Assembly (NCBI GenBank): GCA_016785015.1
Contig: JADHTJ010000005.1
Location: forward strand, 25,805 to 89,804
Length of the DNA stretch: 64,000 bases
DNA from: Anaerolineales bacterium
GTDB lineage: Bacteria; Chloroflexota; Anaerolineae; Anaerolineales; UBA11858
Direction of reading: 5' to 3'
The notes below the pieces were generated by a model, which searched no databases, was not told the origin of the DNA, and saw nothing but the letters and a program-made list of their open reading frames with translations. Made by a program: the position numbers and the translations under genes. Below are positions 29,603 to 37,338 of this stretch, piece after piece. Numbering within the stretch: position 1 is the first letter of the stretch; the number at the start of each line of letters is the position of its first letter.

Positions 29603-30946
29603 TCACGGATAAACACGGTTTATTGTGCGTGGGAATGGAATTGTTTCACGGATATGATGAATGCCACACATCCAGGTAACTGTCCGTTCAACGCCTAGGC
29701 CAAAGCCACTGTGAGGTACGCTGCCGAATTGACGCAGTTCCATATACCACTTGTAGGCTTCTTCAGGAAGCTCATGCTCACGGATGCGCTGGAGCAACAT
29801 TTCAGGGTCTGAGATGCGCTCGCTACCGCCGATGATCTCTCCATACCCCTCGGGAGCAAGCAGATCAACACTCTTGCAAACCTCTGGACGGTCGGGCCAG
29901 GGTTCCATGTAAAAAGCTTTTACCTGCGTTGGATAGCCATAAACGAAAACAGGTTTTTCGAATTGTTTGGTCAACGCAGTTTCGTGAGGCGCACCGAAAT
30001 CTTCACCCCACTCGAAAGCCAATAATGCCTTTTCTTCAGGGTCATCGGTTTGCTCACGAATCTCAGCGATCATCTCGACCGCTTTATCATAGGAGATGCG
30101 CGGGAATGGCGGTGTCACTTTTTCGAGAGCCGTAGTATCGCGCTCCAAAGATGCCAGCTCAGGAGCACGATCTTCCAAGACTCGTTTGACAATGTGGGAG
30201 ACAAATTGCTCCTCTACTTCCATGATCCCATCGAGATCACAGAAAGCCACCTCAGGTTCCACCATCCAAAACTCAGTCAAGTGCCGGCGGGTTTTGGATT
30301 TTTCAGCGCGGAAGGTGGGGCCAAAACAGTAAACCTTCTGAAAGGCGTAGATATTGGCCTCATTGTACAGTTGCCCTGTTTGAGCCAGGTAGGCCGTTCC
30401 TTCATCAAAGTAGGGAGTTCCAAAAAGCGTAGTAGTCCCTTCGGCGGCAGCAGGCGTCAGGATGGGCGTATCCATATTGATATAGCCATTGTCATCCAGC
30501 CACTCACGGATTGCGCTAACCACTGTGGAACGGATGCGCAAAATCGCCCACTGGCTGGGCATACGCAGCCATAGATGACGATTTTCCAAGGCGAAATCGG
30601 TGCCATGTTCTTTAAGCGACATGGGATATTCGTCATCAGCGACCTGGATCACTTTAATGTCAGTGATTCCGATTTCGAATCCGCCAGGGATACCCGGCGC
30701 TCGGTCATCCGCGCGTACTTGACCTTTGATCTCGACAGACGATTCTTGCGTCAGTCGCACGATCTCTTCAAAGATCTCTTCGGGGAGATCGCCTTTGAAG
30801 GCCACACACTGCACAAATCCATAACCATCCCGGACGAGCAGAAAGACCAGCTTGCCCTTGCGAGTGCGGTTGTACACCCAACCCCTAATCTTAACTTCCT
30901 GATCGGCATGGGCGCTGATATTTTCTATACGGATTAGATTAGTCAT
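29603..30946 (-). CDS. asnS: asparaginyl-tRNA synthetase
   Basis: Charges tRNA-Asn with asparagine. Class IIb synthetase of 447 residues with an N-terminal OB anticodon domain (VKIRGWVYNRTRKGKLVFLLVRD). The class II motifs are FRAEKSKTRRHLTEFWMVE (motif 2) and GFGLGVERTVTWMCG (motif 3). The active-site segments ALTKQFEKPVFVYGYP and SERISDPEMLLQRI are those of AsnRS rather than AspRS. AAGGAG precedes the ATG. Lies 22 bp downstream of aspS on the same strand, so the two related synthetases are co-transcribed. Confidence 0.94.
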   Translation of the reverse strand: MTNLIRIENISAHADQEVKIRGWVYNRTRKGKLVFLLVRDGYGFVQCVAFKGDLPEEIFEEIVRLTQESSVEIKGQVRADDRAPGIPGGFEIGITDIKVIQVADDEYPMSLKEHGTDFALENRHLWLRMPSQWAILRIRSTVVSAIREWLDDNGYINMDTPILTPAAAEGTTTLFGTPYFDEGTAYLAQTGQLYNEANIYAFQKVYCFGPTFRAEKSKTRRHLTEFWMVEPEVAFCDLDGIMEVEEQFVSHIVKRVLEDRAPELASLERDTTALEKVTPPFPRISYDKAVEMIAEIREQTDDPEEKALLAFEWGEDFGAPHETALTKQFEKPVFVYGYPTQVKAFYMEPWPDRPEVCKSVDLLAPEGYGEIIGGSERISDPEMLLQRIREHELPEEAYKWYMELRQFGSVPHSGFGLGVERTVTWMCGIHHIRETIPFPRTINRVYP

Positions 30947-30968
30947 TTTTGCTCCTTAGGCTCATCAA

Positions 30969-32735
30969 TTACGATTTCAAGCTGATATGCAGTTCATCAA
31001 GCTGCTCTTCATCAACCGGGGAGGGTGCGCTGGCCATCACATCACGGGCGTTCTGATTTTTGGGGAAGGCAATCACCTCGCGGATATTGGGTTCCCCTGC
31101 CAGAATCATGCAAATACGGTCAATGCCTGGGGCGATACCACCATGAGGAGGCGTGCCATACTCGAAGGCTTCCAGCATATGCCCAAAGCGCTCTTGGGCA
31201 ACGTCGGTTTCTAGGCCAATCAGGTCGAAGACTTTGGACTGCATCTCACGATTGTGGATACGTATTGATCCGCCGCCGACCTCGTAACCGTTGAGCACCA
31301 TATCATATTGCTGGCCGCGCGCTTTTCCGGGATTATTGTCTAAATAATGAGCATCTTCGGGCATTGGTGAAGTGAATAGGTGATGACTGGGGTCCCAGCG
31401 TTGCTCTTCAGCATTGTACATGACAAAGGGGAAATCGATCACCCAGAGGAAACCCAGCACATCTGGATCAGTCAGTTCTAGTCGCGCGCCTAAAAATTCG
31501 CGCAAGCGCCCCAAACTCTCAAAGGTGATTTCAGGTTGGGCTGCAACAAATAACAACAAATCACCAGCTTCGGCCTCAAAGCGAGATTTGATCTCAACCA
31601 TGGTTTCTTCAGAAAGGAATTTGGCAAAGGAAGAGCGCATCTCACCATCCGAAGTCAAAGCGATGTAGGCAAGACCCTTAGCCCCAGATTGCGCCACAAA
31701 TTCGGTCAATTCTTCGATCTGTTTGCGACTGTAATTACCTAAACCGTGGGCTTTGATGCCGCGCACATGACCACCACTCTCAGCAACGGATTCGAAAACG
31801 CGGAAACCACTGCCCGCGGCAAGATCTGTGATATCGACAAGCTCCATCCCAAAGCGGATATCGGGATTATCCTTACCAAAGCGTGTCAAAACTTCATCAT
31901 ATGTGAAGCGCGGCCAGGGTGTTTCGAGCAGTCGTTTATCTGGGACGATCGCGGCGACTAATTTAGTAAACAGATCTTCGGTCAAGGCCATAACATCTTC
32001 ACGCTCGACAAAGGACATCTCCAAATCAAGCTGTGTGAATTCAGGTTGACGATCGCCGCGCTGATCTTCATCACGAAAGCAGCGCGCAATTTGGAAATAT
32101 CGCTCCACACCGGCGACCATCAATAATTGTTTGAGTTGTTGAGGCGATTGAGGCAGGGCGTAGAATTCCCCGGGGTGGACCCGTGAGGGAACCAGGTAAT
32201 CACGCGCGCCCTCTGGGGTGGTCTTGAACAAAATGGGGGTTTCTACTTCCAAAAATCCCTTCCGATCTAAATAATCCCGGATGAATTTAATCACCTGATG
32301 GCGCAAAACTAAATTGCGGCGCATGCGCTCCGTACGCAAATCCAAATAACGGTAGCGCAACCGCACTTGCTCATCGATCTCTTCTTCTTTATTAATGTAG
32401 ATCGGCGGTGTTTTAGCGGGATTCAGGATCTTGACTTCTTGAACTTCGACTTCAATTTCGCCAGTGGACAACTCTGGATTAATCATGCCTGCAGGTCGTT
32501 TACTAACCAGGCCTTTAACCTGAATGACCCACTCCGAGCGCACAGGTTCCATGGCTTTGTGAGCTTCTGGAAATTGATCTGAATTTGTCACGATCTGCAC
32601 GAAACCAAATCGGTCGCGCAAGTCCATAAAGGTCACTCCCCCATGATCTCGCCGACGGTGAACCCAGCCAGCAAGAGTGACTTCTTGTTTTGCGTGTTTT
32701 GCGGTCAGTTCACCGCATGTGTGGGATTTGTACAT
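30969..32735 (-). CDS. aspS: aspartyl-tRNA synthetase, bacterial type
   Basis: Charges tRNA-Asp. 588 residues: N-terminal OB domain ([24 protein letters not shown]), catalytic core with [19 protein letters not shown] (motif 2), the bacterial GAD insertion (about residues 290-420), then [20 protein letters not shown] and [15 protein letters not shown] (motif 3). A GGAGG precedes the ATG. First gene of aspS-asnS. The long upstream region carries an Asn/Asp-rich leader peptide with attenuator 470-620 bp away, and a nearer candidate promoter inside an inverted repeat. Confidence 0.95.
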   Translation of the reverse strand: MYKSHTCGELTAKHAKQEVTLAGWVHRRRDHGGVTFMDLRDRFGFVQIVTNSDQFPEAHKAMEPVRSEWVIQVKGLVSKRPAGMINPELSTGEIEVEVQEVKILNPAKTPPIYINKEEEIDEQVRLRYRYLDLRTERMRRNLVLRHQVIKFIRDYLDRKGFLEVETPILFKTTPEGARDYLVPSRVHPGEFYALPQSPQQLKQLLMVAGVERYFQIARCFRDEDQRGDRQPEFTQLDLEMSFVEREDVMALTEDLFTKLVAAIVPDKRLLETPWPRFTYDEVLTRFGKDNPDIRFGMELVDITDLAAGSGFRVFESVAESGGHVRGIKAHGLGNYSRKQIEELTEFVAQSGAKGLAYIALTSDGEMRSSFAKFLSEETMVEIKSRFEAEAGDLLLFVAAQPEITFESLGRLREFLGARLELTDPDVLGFLWVIDFPFVMYNAEEQRWDPSHHLFTSPMPEDAHYLDNNPGKARGQQYDMVLNGYEVGGGSIRIHNREMQSKVFDLIGLETDVAQERFGHMLEAFEYGTPPHGGIAPGIDRICMILAGEPNIREVIAFPKNQNARDVMASAPSPVDEEQLDELHISLKS

Positions 32736-32818
32736 AAGAGCCTCCGGATGATAAATTCATAATGATATCGATAGAACGAACAAAAAAGGCGATCATAATT
32801 TGCACAATTATCTAAACC

Positions 32819-32902
32819 GTGTTGACATTTGGAGATTTCTCTCTGGAAACGTTGCTTCAAAAAATTGTTATTTACTCCTGACAAAGCCTAAAATGTCAAC
32901 AC
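32819..32902. repeat. 12-bp perfect inverted repeat upstream of aspS
   Basis: GTGTTGACATTT at 32819-32830 and its exact complement AAATGTCAACAC at 32891-32902. Each arm contains a consensus -35 TTGACA, facing inward. The minus-strand copy with TAAATA 19 bp on could drive aspS. A second role as an operator or hairpin is possible. Confidence 0.55.
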
Positions 32903-32985
32903 TATTTAGCAAACGCCGATTAAAATTCGGCATCACAACAAATTGTCAGCTTCTCCCCCAAGCACTCATGCGCTGGGGTGCTTGA

Positions 32986-33195
32986 GATGCCGCTTTGGAT
33001 GCGGCTTTGGTAGATGCTTCCCCAACGCTCTTGCGTTTGGGTGCATCAGATGCCGCTTTGGATGCGGCTTTGGTAGATGCTTCCCCAACGCTCCTGCGTT
33101 TGGGTGCATCAGATGCCGCTTTGGATGCGGCTTTGGTAGATGCTTCCCCAACGCTCCTGCGTTTGGGTGCATCAGATGCCGCTTTGGATGCGGCT
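32986..33195. repeat. 63-bp tandem repeat array
   Basis: Three full 63-bp units beginning at 32986, 33049 and 33112, and a partial unit at 33175, almost identical. Each unit holds two hairpins on the minus strand (GCCGC-ATCCAAA-GCGGC and CCCAAACGC-AGGA-GCGTTGGG). Because 63 is a multiple of three, frames stay open through it; one minus-strand frame reads as an Ala/Lys/Ser-rich 21-residue repeat (KAASDAPKRRSVGEAS). That frame starts inside the leader peptide and crosses the attenuator T-run, and has no ribosome-binding site, so I do not call it a gene. Confidence 0.85.
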
Positions 33196-33203
33196 TCTGC
33201 TGC

Positions 33204-33237
33204 AAAAAAAAACGCCCTTTGCTCGAGGCATCGGGCG
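33204..33237 (-). terminator. attenuator terminator upstream of aspS-asnS
   Basis: CGCCC-ga-TGC-ctcga-GCA-aa-GGGCG stem followed by nine T residues on the minus strand. The 5' arm (ATCGCCCGA) can instead pair with TCGGGCGGT at 33284-33292 in the leader, nine pairs with one G.U, which would prevent the terminator. This is the expected layout of a translation-controlled attenuator. Confidence 0.8.
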
Positions 33238-33258
33238 ATCGGATTGAGATGATCAGGT

Positions 33259-33354
33259 TCAGAATTTCGACAGCCTGCACCGTACCGCCCGACGGTTATT
33301 GTCGGTGGGATTAGCATCATTATTATCGTTATTGAGCAGGTTAGTCAAATTCAT
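33259..33354 (-). CDS. Asn/Asp-rich leader peptide (attenuator)
   Basis: 31 codons from the ATG at 33354, preceded by AAGGAAA nine bases upstream. The first 20 residues are MNLTNLLNNDNNDANPTDNN: nine Asn and three Asp. The tail RRAVRCRLSKF is unremarkable. The Thr17-Asp18 codons (CCGAC) can pair with GTCGG in codons 21-22, masking the antiterminator strand. A ribosome stalled on Asn19/Asn20 would block that hairpin and free TCGGGCGGT to pair with the terminator arm. It therefore fits control by charged tRNA-Asn (and tRNA-Asp) of the aspS-asnS transcript. No such leader for these genes is known to me; assignment is from sequence logic. Confidence 0.75.
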   Translation of the reverse strand: MNLTNLLNNDNNDANPTDNNRRAVRCRLSKF

Positions 33355-33382
33355 CAATCAGTTTCCTTCAAGATTTCTGCGG

Positions 33383-33411
33383 ATTATATCACAGGTATTT
33401 TATGGCAGGAA
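33383..33411 (-). promoter_or_regulatory. promoter of the leader/aspS-asnS transcript
   Basis: Perfect -10 TATAAT (33383-33388 on the minus strand) with a weak -35 TTCCTG at 17-bp spacing. Transcription would begin near 33376, about 22 bases before the leader-peptide ATG. Confidence 0.6.
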
Positions 33412-33423
33412 ACGAATTTGCCA

Positions 33424-33546
33424 GGATCTCTAAGAATCGCCGTGGTAAGGGCCCTTGGTAAGGGGTCACATTTGGGGGTAGGGGGCATGCTCCGCACGCC
33501 CCCTACCCCCAAATGTCAGGTCTCTCACGGCAATTCCCAAAGAACC
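33424..33546. repeat. 123-bp palindromic element, copy 1
   Basis: Imperfect terminal inverted repeats (ATCTCTAAGAATCGCCGTG and CACGGCAATTCCCAAAGA) around a strong hairpin with arms ATTTGGGGGTAGGGGGC and GCCCCCTACCCCCAAAT. A near-identical copy occupies 54604-54726. No ORF; non-autonomous mobile or REP-type element. Confidence 0.75.
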
Positions 33547-33560
33547 ATTTGCCAAGAGAT

Positions 33561-34499
33561 CTATATTTCTTCGCGTACCATGGGAACGCTGGGCAACCGA
33601 TCTTGAGCCTCAGGCGTTGATACAAAATCCCAGAAATTTAGTTGAGCGCGCGTTGGGGCTACGTTTTGATTGCGCACCATGAAAATTGTCCTTTTCAGAT
33701 CCATCCCTGCAACGCGGACCTCGGCAATATTGCCCAATTCCAATCCGCGAGTTGCCGCGAGACGCGAAATGAAAGCAATGCCAATTCCTTCTTCCACTGC
33801 CATTTCAATGGCTTCGGCATTCCCTAACTCCATAGCCACATTGAGCATTTCCGGATAAATGTCGTGATTACGAAGAGATTCCAGGAATACTTCCCGCGTT
33901 CCTGCTGCTTCTTCACGCAAGATAATTGGCTCATCCAACAAATCGTCGGGATATATTTGGGGATAATCTGCCCAGGGGTGATCCTCTGGAACAATTAGAA
34001 TTACATCATCGGTAAAAAGTTCTTTGTATTCAAGATCTCGACCTTCAATTTTTTTACTTGATACGCCTAAGGCCACATCCCCAACAGATAACTTGTCAAG
34101 GACGCTTCTTCGGCTGGTGACTTCAACATTGATGCGCACCATGGGAAATTGCTGACGAAAAAGTGCAATCTGCCCAGGGAGCAAGTATTTGCCCGAAGCT
34201 GTGGAACATCCAACCGTCATCTCCCCCACAACTTCACCTTGAAGCGAAACCATCGTTTCATCCAATCGACGCGACAAACCGATGACCTCTTTGGCAAGAG
34301 GTTCCAATACCTGACCTGCTTCGGTCAGGCACATGGAACGCCCTTGCCGGTTGAAAAGTTTTACGCCAAACCGATCTTCCAAACCACCGATCTTTTGACT
34401 CACGGCAGGCTGTGTCAGGTGTAGCTTTCTTCCAGCCTTACTGAAGTTGTTGCAATCCGCAGCTTCGACAAAAACGACCAAATCATCTATAGATAACAT
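33561..34499 (-). CDS. LysR family transcriptional regulator
   Basis: DNA-binding regulator of 312 residues. N-terminal winged helix-turn-helix with FSKAGRKLHLTQPAVSQKIG, then a periplasmic-binding-protein-like effector domain (GEMTVGCSTASGKYLLPG onward). It resembles the CysB/CysL-CbbR side of the family, which often controls sulfur or carbon genes. Target unknown; LysR proteins often act on divergent neighbours, and here that would be the ArsR-SQR sulfur unit across a 518-bp gap. AAAGGCG precedes the ATG. Confidence 0.88.
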   Translation of the reverse strand: MLSIDDLVVFVEAADCNNFSKAGRKLHLTQPAVSQKIGGLEDRFGVKLFNRQGRSMCLTEAGQVLEPLAKEVIGLSRRLDETMVSLQGEVVGEMTVGCSTASGKYLLPGQIALFRQQFPMVRINVEVTSRRSVLDKLSVGDVALGVSSKKIEGRDLEYKELFTDDVILIVPEDHPWADYPQIYPDDLLDEPIILREEAAGTREVFLESLRNHDIYPEMLNVAMELGNAEAIEMAVEEGIGIAFISRLAATRGLELGNIAEVRVAGMDLKRTIFMVRNQNVAPTRAQLNFWDFVSTPEAQDRLPSVPMVREEI

Positions 34500-34660
34500 A
34501 CAAACGCCTTTCGTTCGTCTATAAATTTCTCTAATGCTCTACGGCATTAGAGATAACCAGTATTTACTATAAATCGATCTAATAATGAGACGCGACAATT
34601 GTTACTAATTATTATAGATGCGTTCTTTATAAAATCAAGCCACTTTGTCATCTCTCAAGC

Positions 34661-34676
34661 TGTGACAAATTACACT
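34661..34676. promoter_or_regulatory. CRP/FNR-family operator-like site 1
   Basis: TGTGACAAATTACACT, close to the TGTGA-N6-TCACA consensus, in the LysR-ArsR divergent gap. Confidence 0.4.
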
Positions 34677-34713
34677 ATTATGGGAATACCCCTTTTGCGC
34701 CCACACACTGTAA

Positions 34714-34789
34714 CCAGGAAGGCACATCTACACCACGCGCTGGCATAAATTGCAGCGCACCCAATATTGAGCGTTACTGGCCTCCCTGG
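34714..34789 (-). other. long imperfect hairpin, possible structured RNA
   Basis: CCAGGAAGGC at 34714 and GCCTCCCTGG at 34780 pair over ten positions, with an inner stem GCGCTG / CAGCGC. On the minus strand all ten pair (one G.U); on the plus strand there is an A.C mismatch, so a minus-strand RNA is favoured. On the plus strand GGGAG-TTTTTT follows at about 34812. I recognise no known riboswitch. Confidence 0.4.
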
Positions 34790-34901
34790 TGTGCCAATAG
34801 CCCTCAGCAATGGGAGTTTTTTGTTTAAGTGTATTTCTTTTCACATTTTGTAATCAAGGAATATTCACCATTAAGGTCATATTACGTTTATCATAGTTCG
34901 T

Positions 34902-34917
34902 TGTGACAAATATCACT
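34902..34917. promoter_or_regulatory. CRP/FNR-family operator-like site 2
   Basis: TGTGACAAATATCACT, one mismatch from TGTGA-N6-TCACA, about 100 bp before the ArsR-type gene. It shares TGTGACAAAT with site 1 and with 43369 and 43487. Between 34500 and 35017 no gene is seen. Confidence 0.5.
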
Positions 34918-35017
34918 AGAACAAGAGCTATCAAACCTGTTATATTTTTCACGGATAAAGATATTCACATAAGCGCATATCTTTATAGTCTAAAGAACAT
35001 ATCAAAGGAACAGCAAA

Positions 35018-35362
35018 ATGACTGATCTTCGAGCCGAAATAAACAAATTGCATGCCAGTATCTGTAGTGGCCTTGCTGATCCCACTCGAATCCTGATCTT
35101 ATATACCTTGCACGATCATCCTCATAATGTCAGTGAGCTCTCTGAGAGCTTAGAACTCCCCCAGCCAACGGTATCACGCCACCTTAAAGTATTACGTGAA
35201 AGACAAATGGTTCTAGCTGAACGCGATGGTCAATCTGTTAATTACTCTTTATCTGATTCCCGAATCATCGAAGCAATGGACCTTCTTCGGGCAGTGTTGG
35301 CAAGCCGGTTGCAAGGTCAAGGCGAATTGGCTGACTCAGTCATTCAAGAAATCTCAGCATAA
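35018..35362 (+). CDS. ArsR family regulator
   Basis: 114-residue winged helix-turn-helix repressor. Shows SGLADPTRILILYTLHD and the recognition helix LPQPTVSRHLKVLRERQMV, then a beta-wing (LAERDGQSVNYSLSD). Only one Cys (ICSGLA) is present, so it lacks the cysteine pair of sulfide/persulfide sensors such as SqrR/BigR and the CVC metal site of ArsR. Located 27 bp before the SQR-like gene and probably its autoregulated controller. AAAGGAAC precedes the ATG. Confidence 0.88.
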   Translation: MTDLRAEINKLHASICSGLADPTRILILYTLHDHPHNVSELSESLELPQPTVSRHLKVLRERQMVLAERDGQSVNYSLSDSRIIEAMDLLRAVLASRLQGQGELADSVIQEISA

Positions 35363-35389
35363 TTTCTCAAAATATCCAGGAGTATCCAC

Positions 35390-36622
35390 ATGAAAACATT
35401 TTTGATCCTCGGTGCGGGAACTGGCGGAACCATGGTCGCCAACAAAATGGCCCATGAACTCGATCCCCAGGAATGGCGCATCATTATCGTCGATAAATTC
35501 GAAACCCATTATTACCAACCTGGGTTCCTCTTCATCCCCTTTGGCATTTATTCACCCAATGACGTTATCAAACCTAAGCGAGATTTCATTCCTCATAATG
35601 TCGAATATGTTTTGTCTGATATTGAATTGATTGAGCCGGATAAAAATCGCGTAACTCTTCAAAAAGAGAACAAAATCATAAATTACGATTATTTAGTGGT
35701 TTCGACTGGAACCCAAATTCATCCCGAAGAAACTGAGGGAATGGCTGAAGATGGCTGGCATGAGAATAAATTCGATTTTTATACCATTGAGGGTGCGACT
35801 GCCCTGAGCCGCTTCTTGAAATTCTGGAAGGGTGGGCGTATGGTACTCAACATTACCGAGATGCCCATCAAGTGCCCGGTTGCTCCATTGGAATTCCTCT
35901 TTCTGGCTGATTGGTTCTTTCACGAGCGCGGCATGCGCGACAATGTTGAGATCGTCTTTGCCACACCATTGGACGGCGCATTCACAAAACCGCGCGCTTC
36001 TTCTGTGCTAGGTGGTATGCTCGACCAAAAAGGAATTAATCTCGTCCCTGATTTTAATATTGGGTGGGTTGACAACGATAAGCAGGCTATTGTCTCCTAT
36101 GATGAACAAGAAGTTGAATATGATCTCCTGGTGACCATCCCCACAAACATGGGCGCAGAAGTCATAGACCGCTCTGGCATGGGCGATGAACTCAACTATG
36201 TCCCCATTGATAAGCACACTCTACAATCCGATAAATGGGAAAACGTTTGGGTAATTGGCGATGCTGGTAATGCACCAACTTCAAAGGCTGGCTCCGTGGC
36301 TCACTTTATGTTGGAAATCCTGATTGAGAATATACTCCGCCACATGGAAGGCCTCGAACCGCTGCCCAAGTTCGACGGACACGCCAACTGCTACATAGAA
36401 TCTGGTTTCGAAAAGGGAATATTGATTGACTTCAATTACGATGTCGAGCCCTTGCCTGGCAAATTCCCCTTGCCTGGGTTTGGGCCTTTCTCTCTGCTCA
36501 AAGAATCAGCTGCCAACCACTGGGGCAAGATGGCCTTCCGCTGGATATATTGGAATATTCTGCTCAAAGGCGGCGAAATGCCCTTTGAGTCCCAGATGAC
36601 CATGGCTGGTAAGTGGGCCTAA
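35390..36622 (+). CDS. sqr: sulfide:quinone oxidoreductase-like flavoprotein
   Basis: FAD protein of the SQR/flavocytochrome c sulfide dehydrogenase family; would oxidise sulfide to polysulfur and reduce quinone at the membrane. Motifs: FLILGAGTGGTMVANKM (FAD), YDYLVVSTGTQIHPEE, ITEMPIKCPVAPLEFLFLAD with Cys162, WVIGDAGNAPTSKAG, and HANCYIESG with Cys334. These two Cys match the conserved redox pair; no third Cys is near. C-terminal aromatic and hydrophobic segments fit monotopic membrane attachment. First enzyme of a five-gene sulfur unit with DUF1641, TusE-like and DsrE-like genes. Confidence 0.87.
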   Translation: MKTFLILGAGTGGTMVANKMAHELDPQEWRIIIVDKFETHYYQPGFLFIPFGIYSPNDVIKPKRDFIPHNVEYVLSDIELIEPDKNRVTLQKENKIINYDYLVVSTGTQIHPEETEGMAEDGWHENKFDFYTIEGATALSRFLKFWKGGRMVLNITEMPIKCPVAPLEFLFLADWFFHERGMRDNVEIVFATPLDGAFTKPRASSVLGGMLDQKGINLVPDFNIGWVDNDKQAIVSYDEQEVEYDLLVTIPTNMGAEVIDRSGMGDELNYVPIDKHTLQSDKWENVWVIGDAGNAPTSKAGSVAHFMLEILIENILRHMEGLEPLPKFDGHANCYIESGFEKGILIDFNYDVEPLPGKFPLPGFGPFSLLKESAANHWGKMAFRWIYWNILLKGGEMPFESQMTMAGKWA

Positions 36623-36633
36623 AGGAGTATATG

Positions 36634-37305
36634 ATGGCTGAAGACCTGGCCCTGCTCCACCAAAAAGTTGACCTGCTGACTGAGCAAGTTGCCGCTCTGA
36701 CCTCACATGCGGAGATTCAGCAACGCAAGCAGCGCGAATTCGACGAGCTCAAGAATGATGCCATTCCCATCGTCAATCATATGATTAAGCTGAGCATCGA
36801 TGAGTTGGCGGATATTGGAACTGAGTTCGAGGTTGAAGATCTATTTTTCTTACTAAAGCGCGTTATCCGCAATACCCACATGTTTCTGGCAGTGTTCGAC
36901 CGCTTTGAAGCCCTGATGGGGATCGCCGACGAGACAGAATTGTTGGGCAAACAAGTTTTCAATTTTGCAGTCGAGCAACTCGATCAATTCGAACGCGATG
37001 GCTACTTTGATTTCGCCCGTGAAAGCTGGCTGATCATGGAGAGAATTGTGACAGAGTTCTCCAAAGAGGATGTACGTGCCCTCGGCGACAATGTGGTCAC
37101 TATTCTGAATACGGTCCGCACTATGACACAACCCGAAATCATGGCCTTGGCCAACAACGCTGTGGGTGCAATCAAGGAAGAAATTCCCGAAACTGAAAAA
37201 GTCTCCACCTGGAAATTACTCCGTGAACTTGGTGATCCCAAAGTTCGCCGAGGTATGGTCAGGATGATCAACCTATTAAAAGCTCTAGACGAGCAAGCAA
37301 ATTAA
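36634..37305 (+). CDS. DUF1641 family protein
   Basis: About 223 residues; start at 36634 after AAAGGAG. The N-terminus is a short coiled coil (LLHQKVDLLTEQVAAL). The rest is helical with the DUF1641 hallmarks TWKLLRELGDPKVRRGM near the C-terminus. Biochemical role unknown; members are repeatedly found next to SQR and sulfur-carrier genes, as here. It may be an accessory or scaffold protein. Confidence 0.8.
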   Translation: MAEDLALLHQKVDLLTEQVAALTSHAEIQQRKQREFDELKNDAIPIVNHMIKLSIDELADIGTEFEVEDLFFLLKRVIRNTHMFLAVFDRFEALMGIADETELLGKQVFNFAVEQLDQFERDGYFDFARESWLIMERIVTEFSKEDVRALGDNVVTILNTVRTMTQPEIMALANNAVGAIKEEIPETEKVSTWKLLRELGDPKVRRGMVRMINLLKALDEQAN

Positions 37306-37338
37306 TCCATCAAAACATTTTTATCAAAGGAGTGTATG

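Noticed and set aside
29391..29612. Small plus-strand ORF behind asnS
   Set aside because: Coincides with the structured minus-strand 6S-like RNA and has no start signal.
32986..33195. CRISPR array
   Set aside because: The 63-bp units are directly abutting with no unique spacers and no cas genes are near; it is a tandem repeat.
32946..33320. Repeat protein of 124 residues on the minus strand, and a Cys-rich one on the plus strand
   Set aside because: The minus frame starts inside the leader peptide, runs through the attenuator T-run and has no ribosome-binding site; the plus frame is its shadow. All frames stay open because the unit is 63 bp.
33204..33376. T-box riboswitch for aspS-asnS
   Set aside because: GGGCGGTACGGTG recalls the T-box core, but the UGGN bulge is changed to CGGU, there is no stem I or specifier loop, and a translated Asn-rich ORF fills the leader.
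34690..34826. SRP RNA, Moco riboswitch or tRNA
   Set aside because: GGAAGG and TGGTGTGCC look suggestive, but the GGAAG-CAGC SRP loop, a tRNA T-arm and any riboswitch core I can recall are absent.
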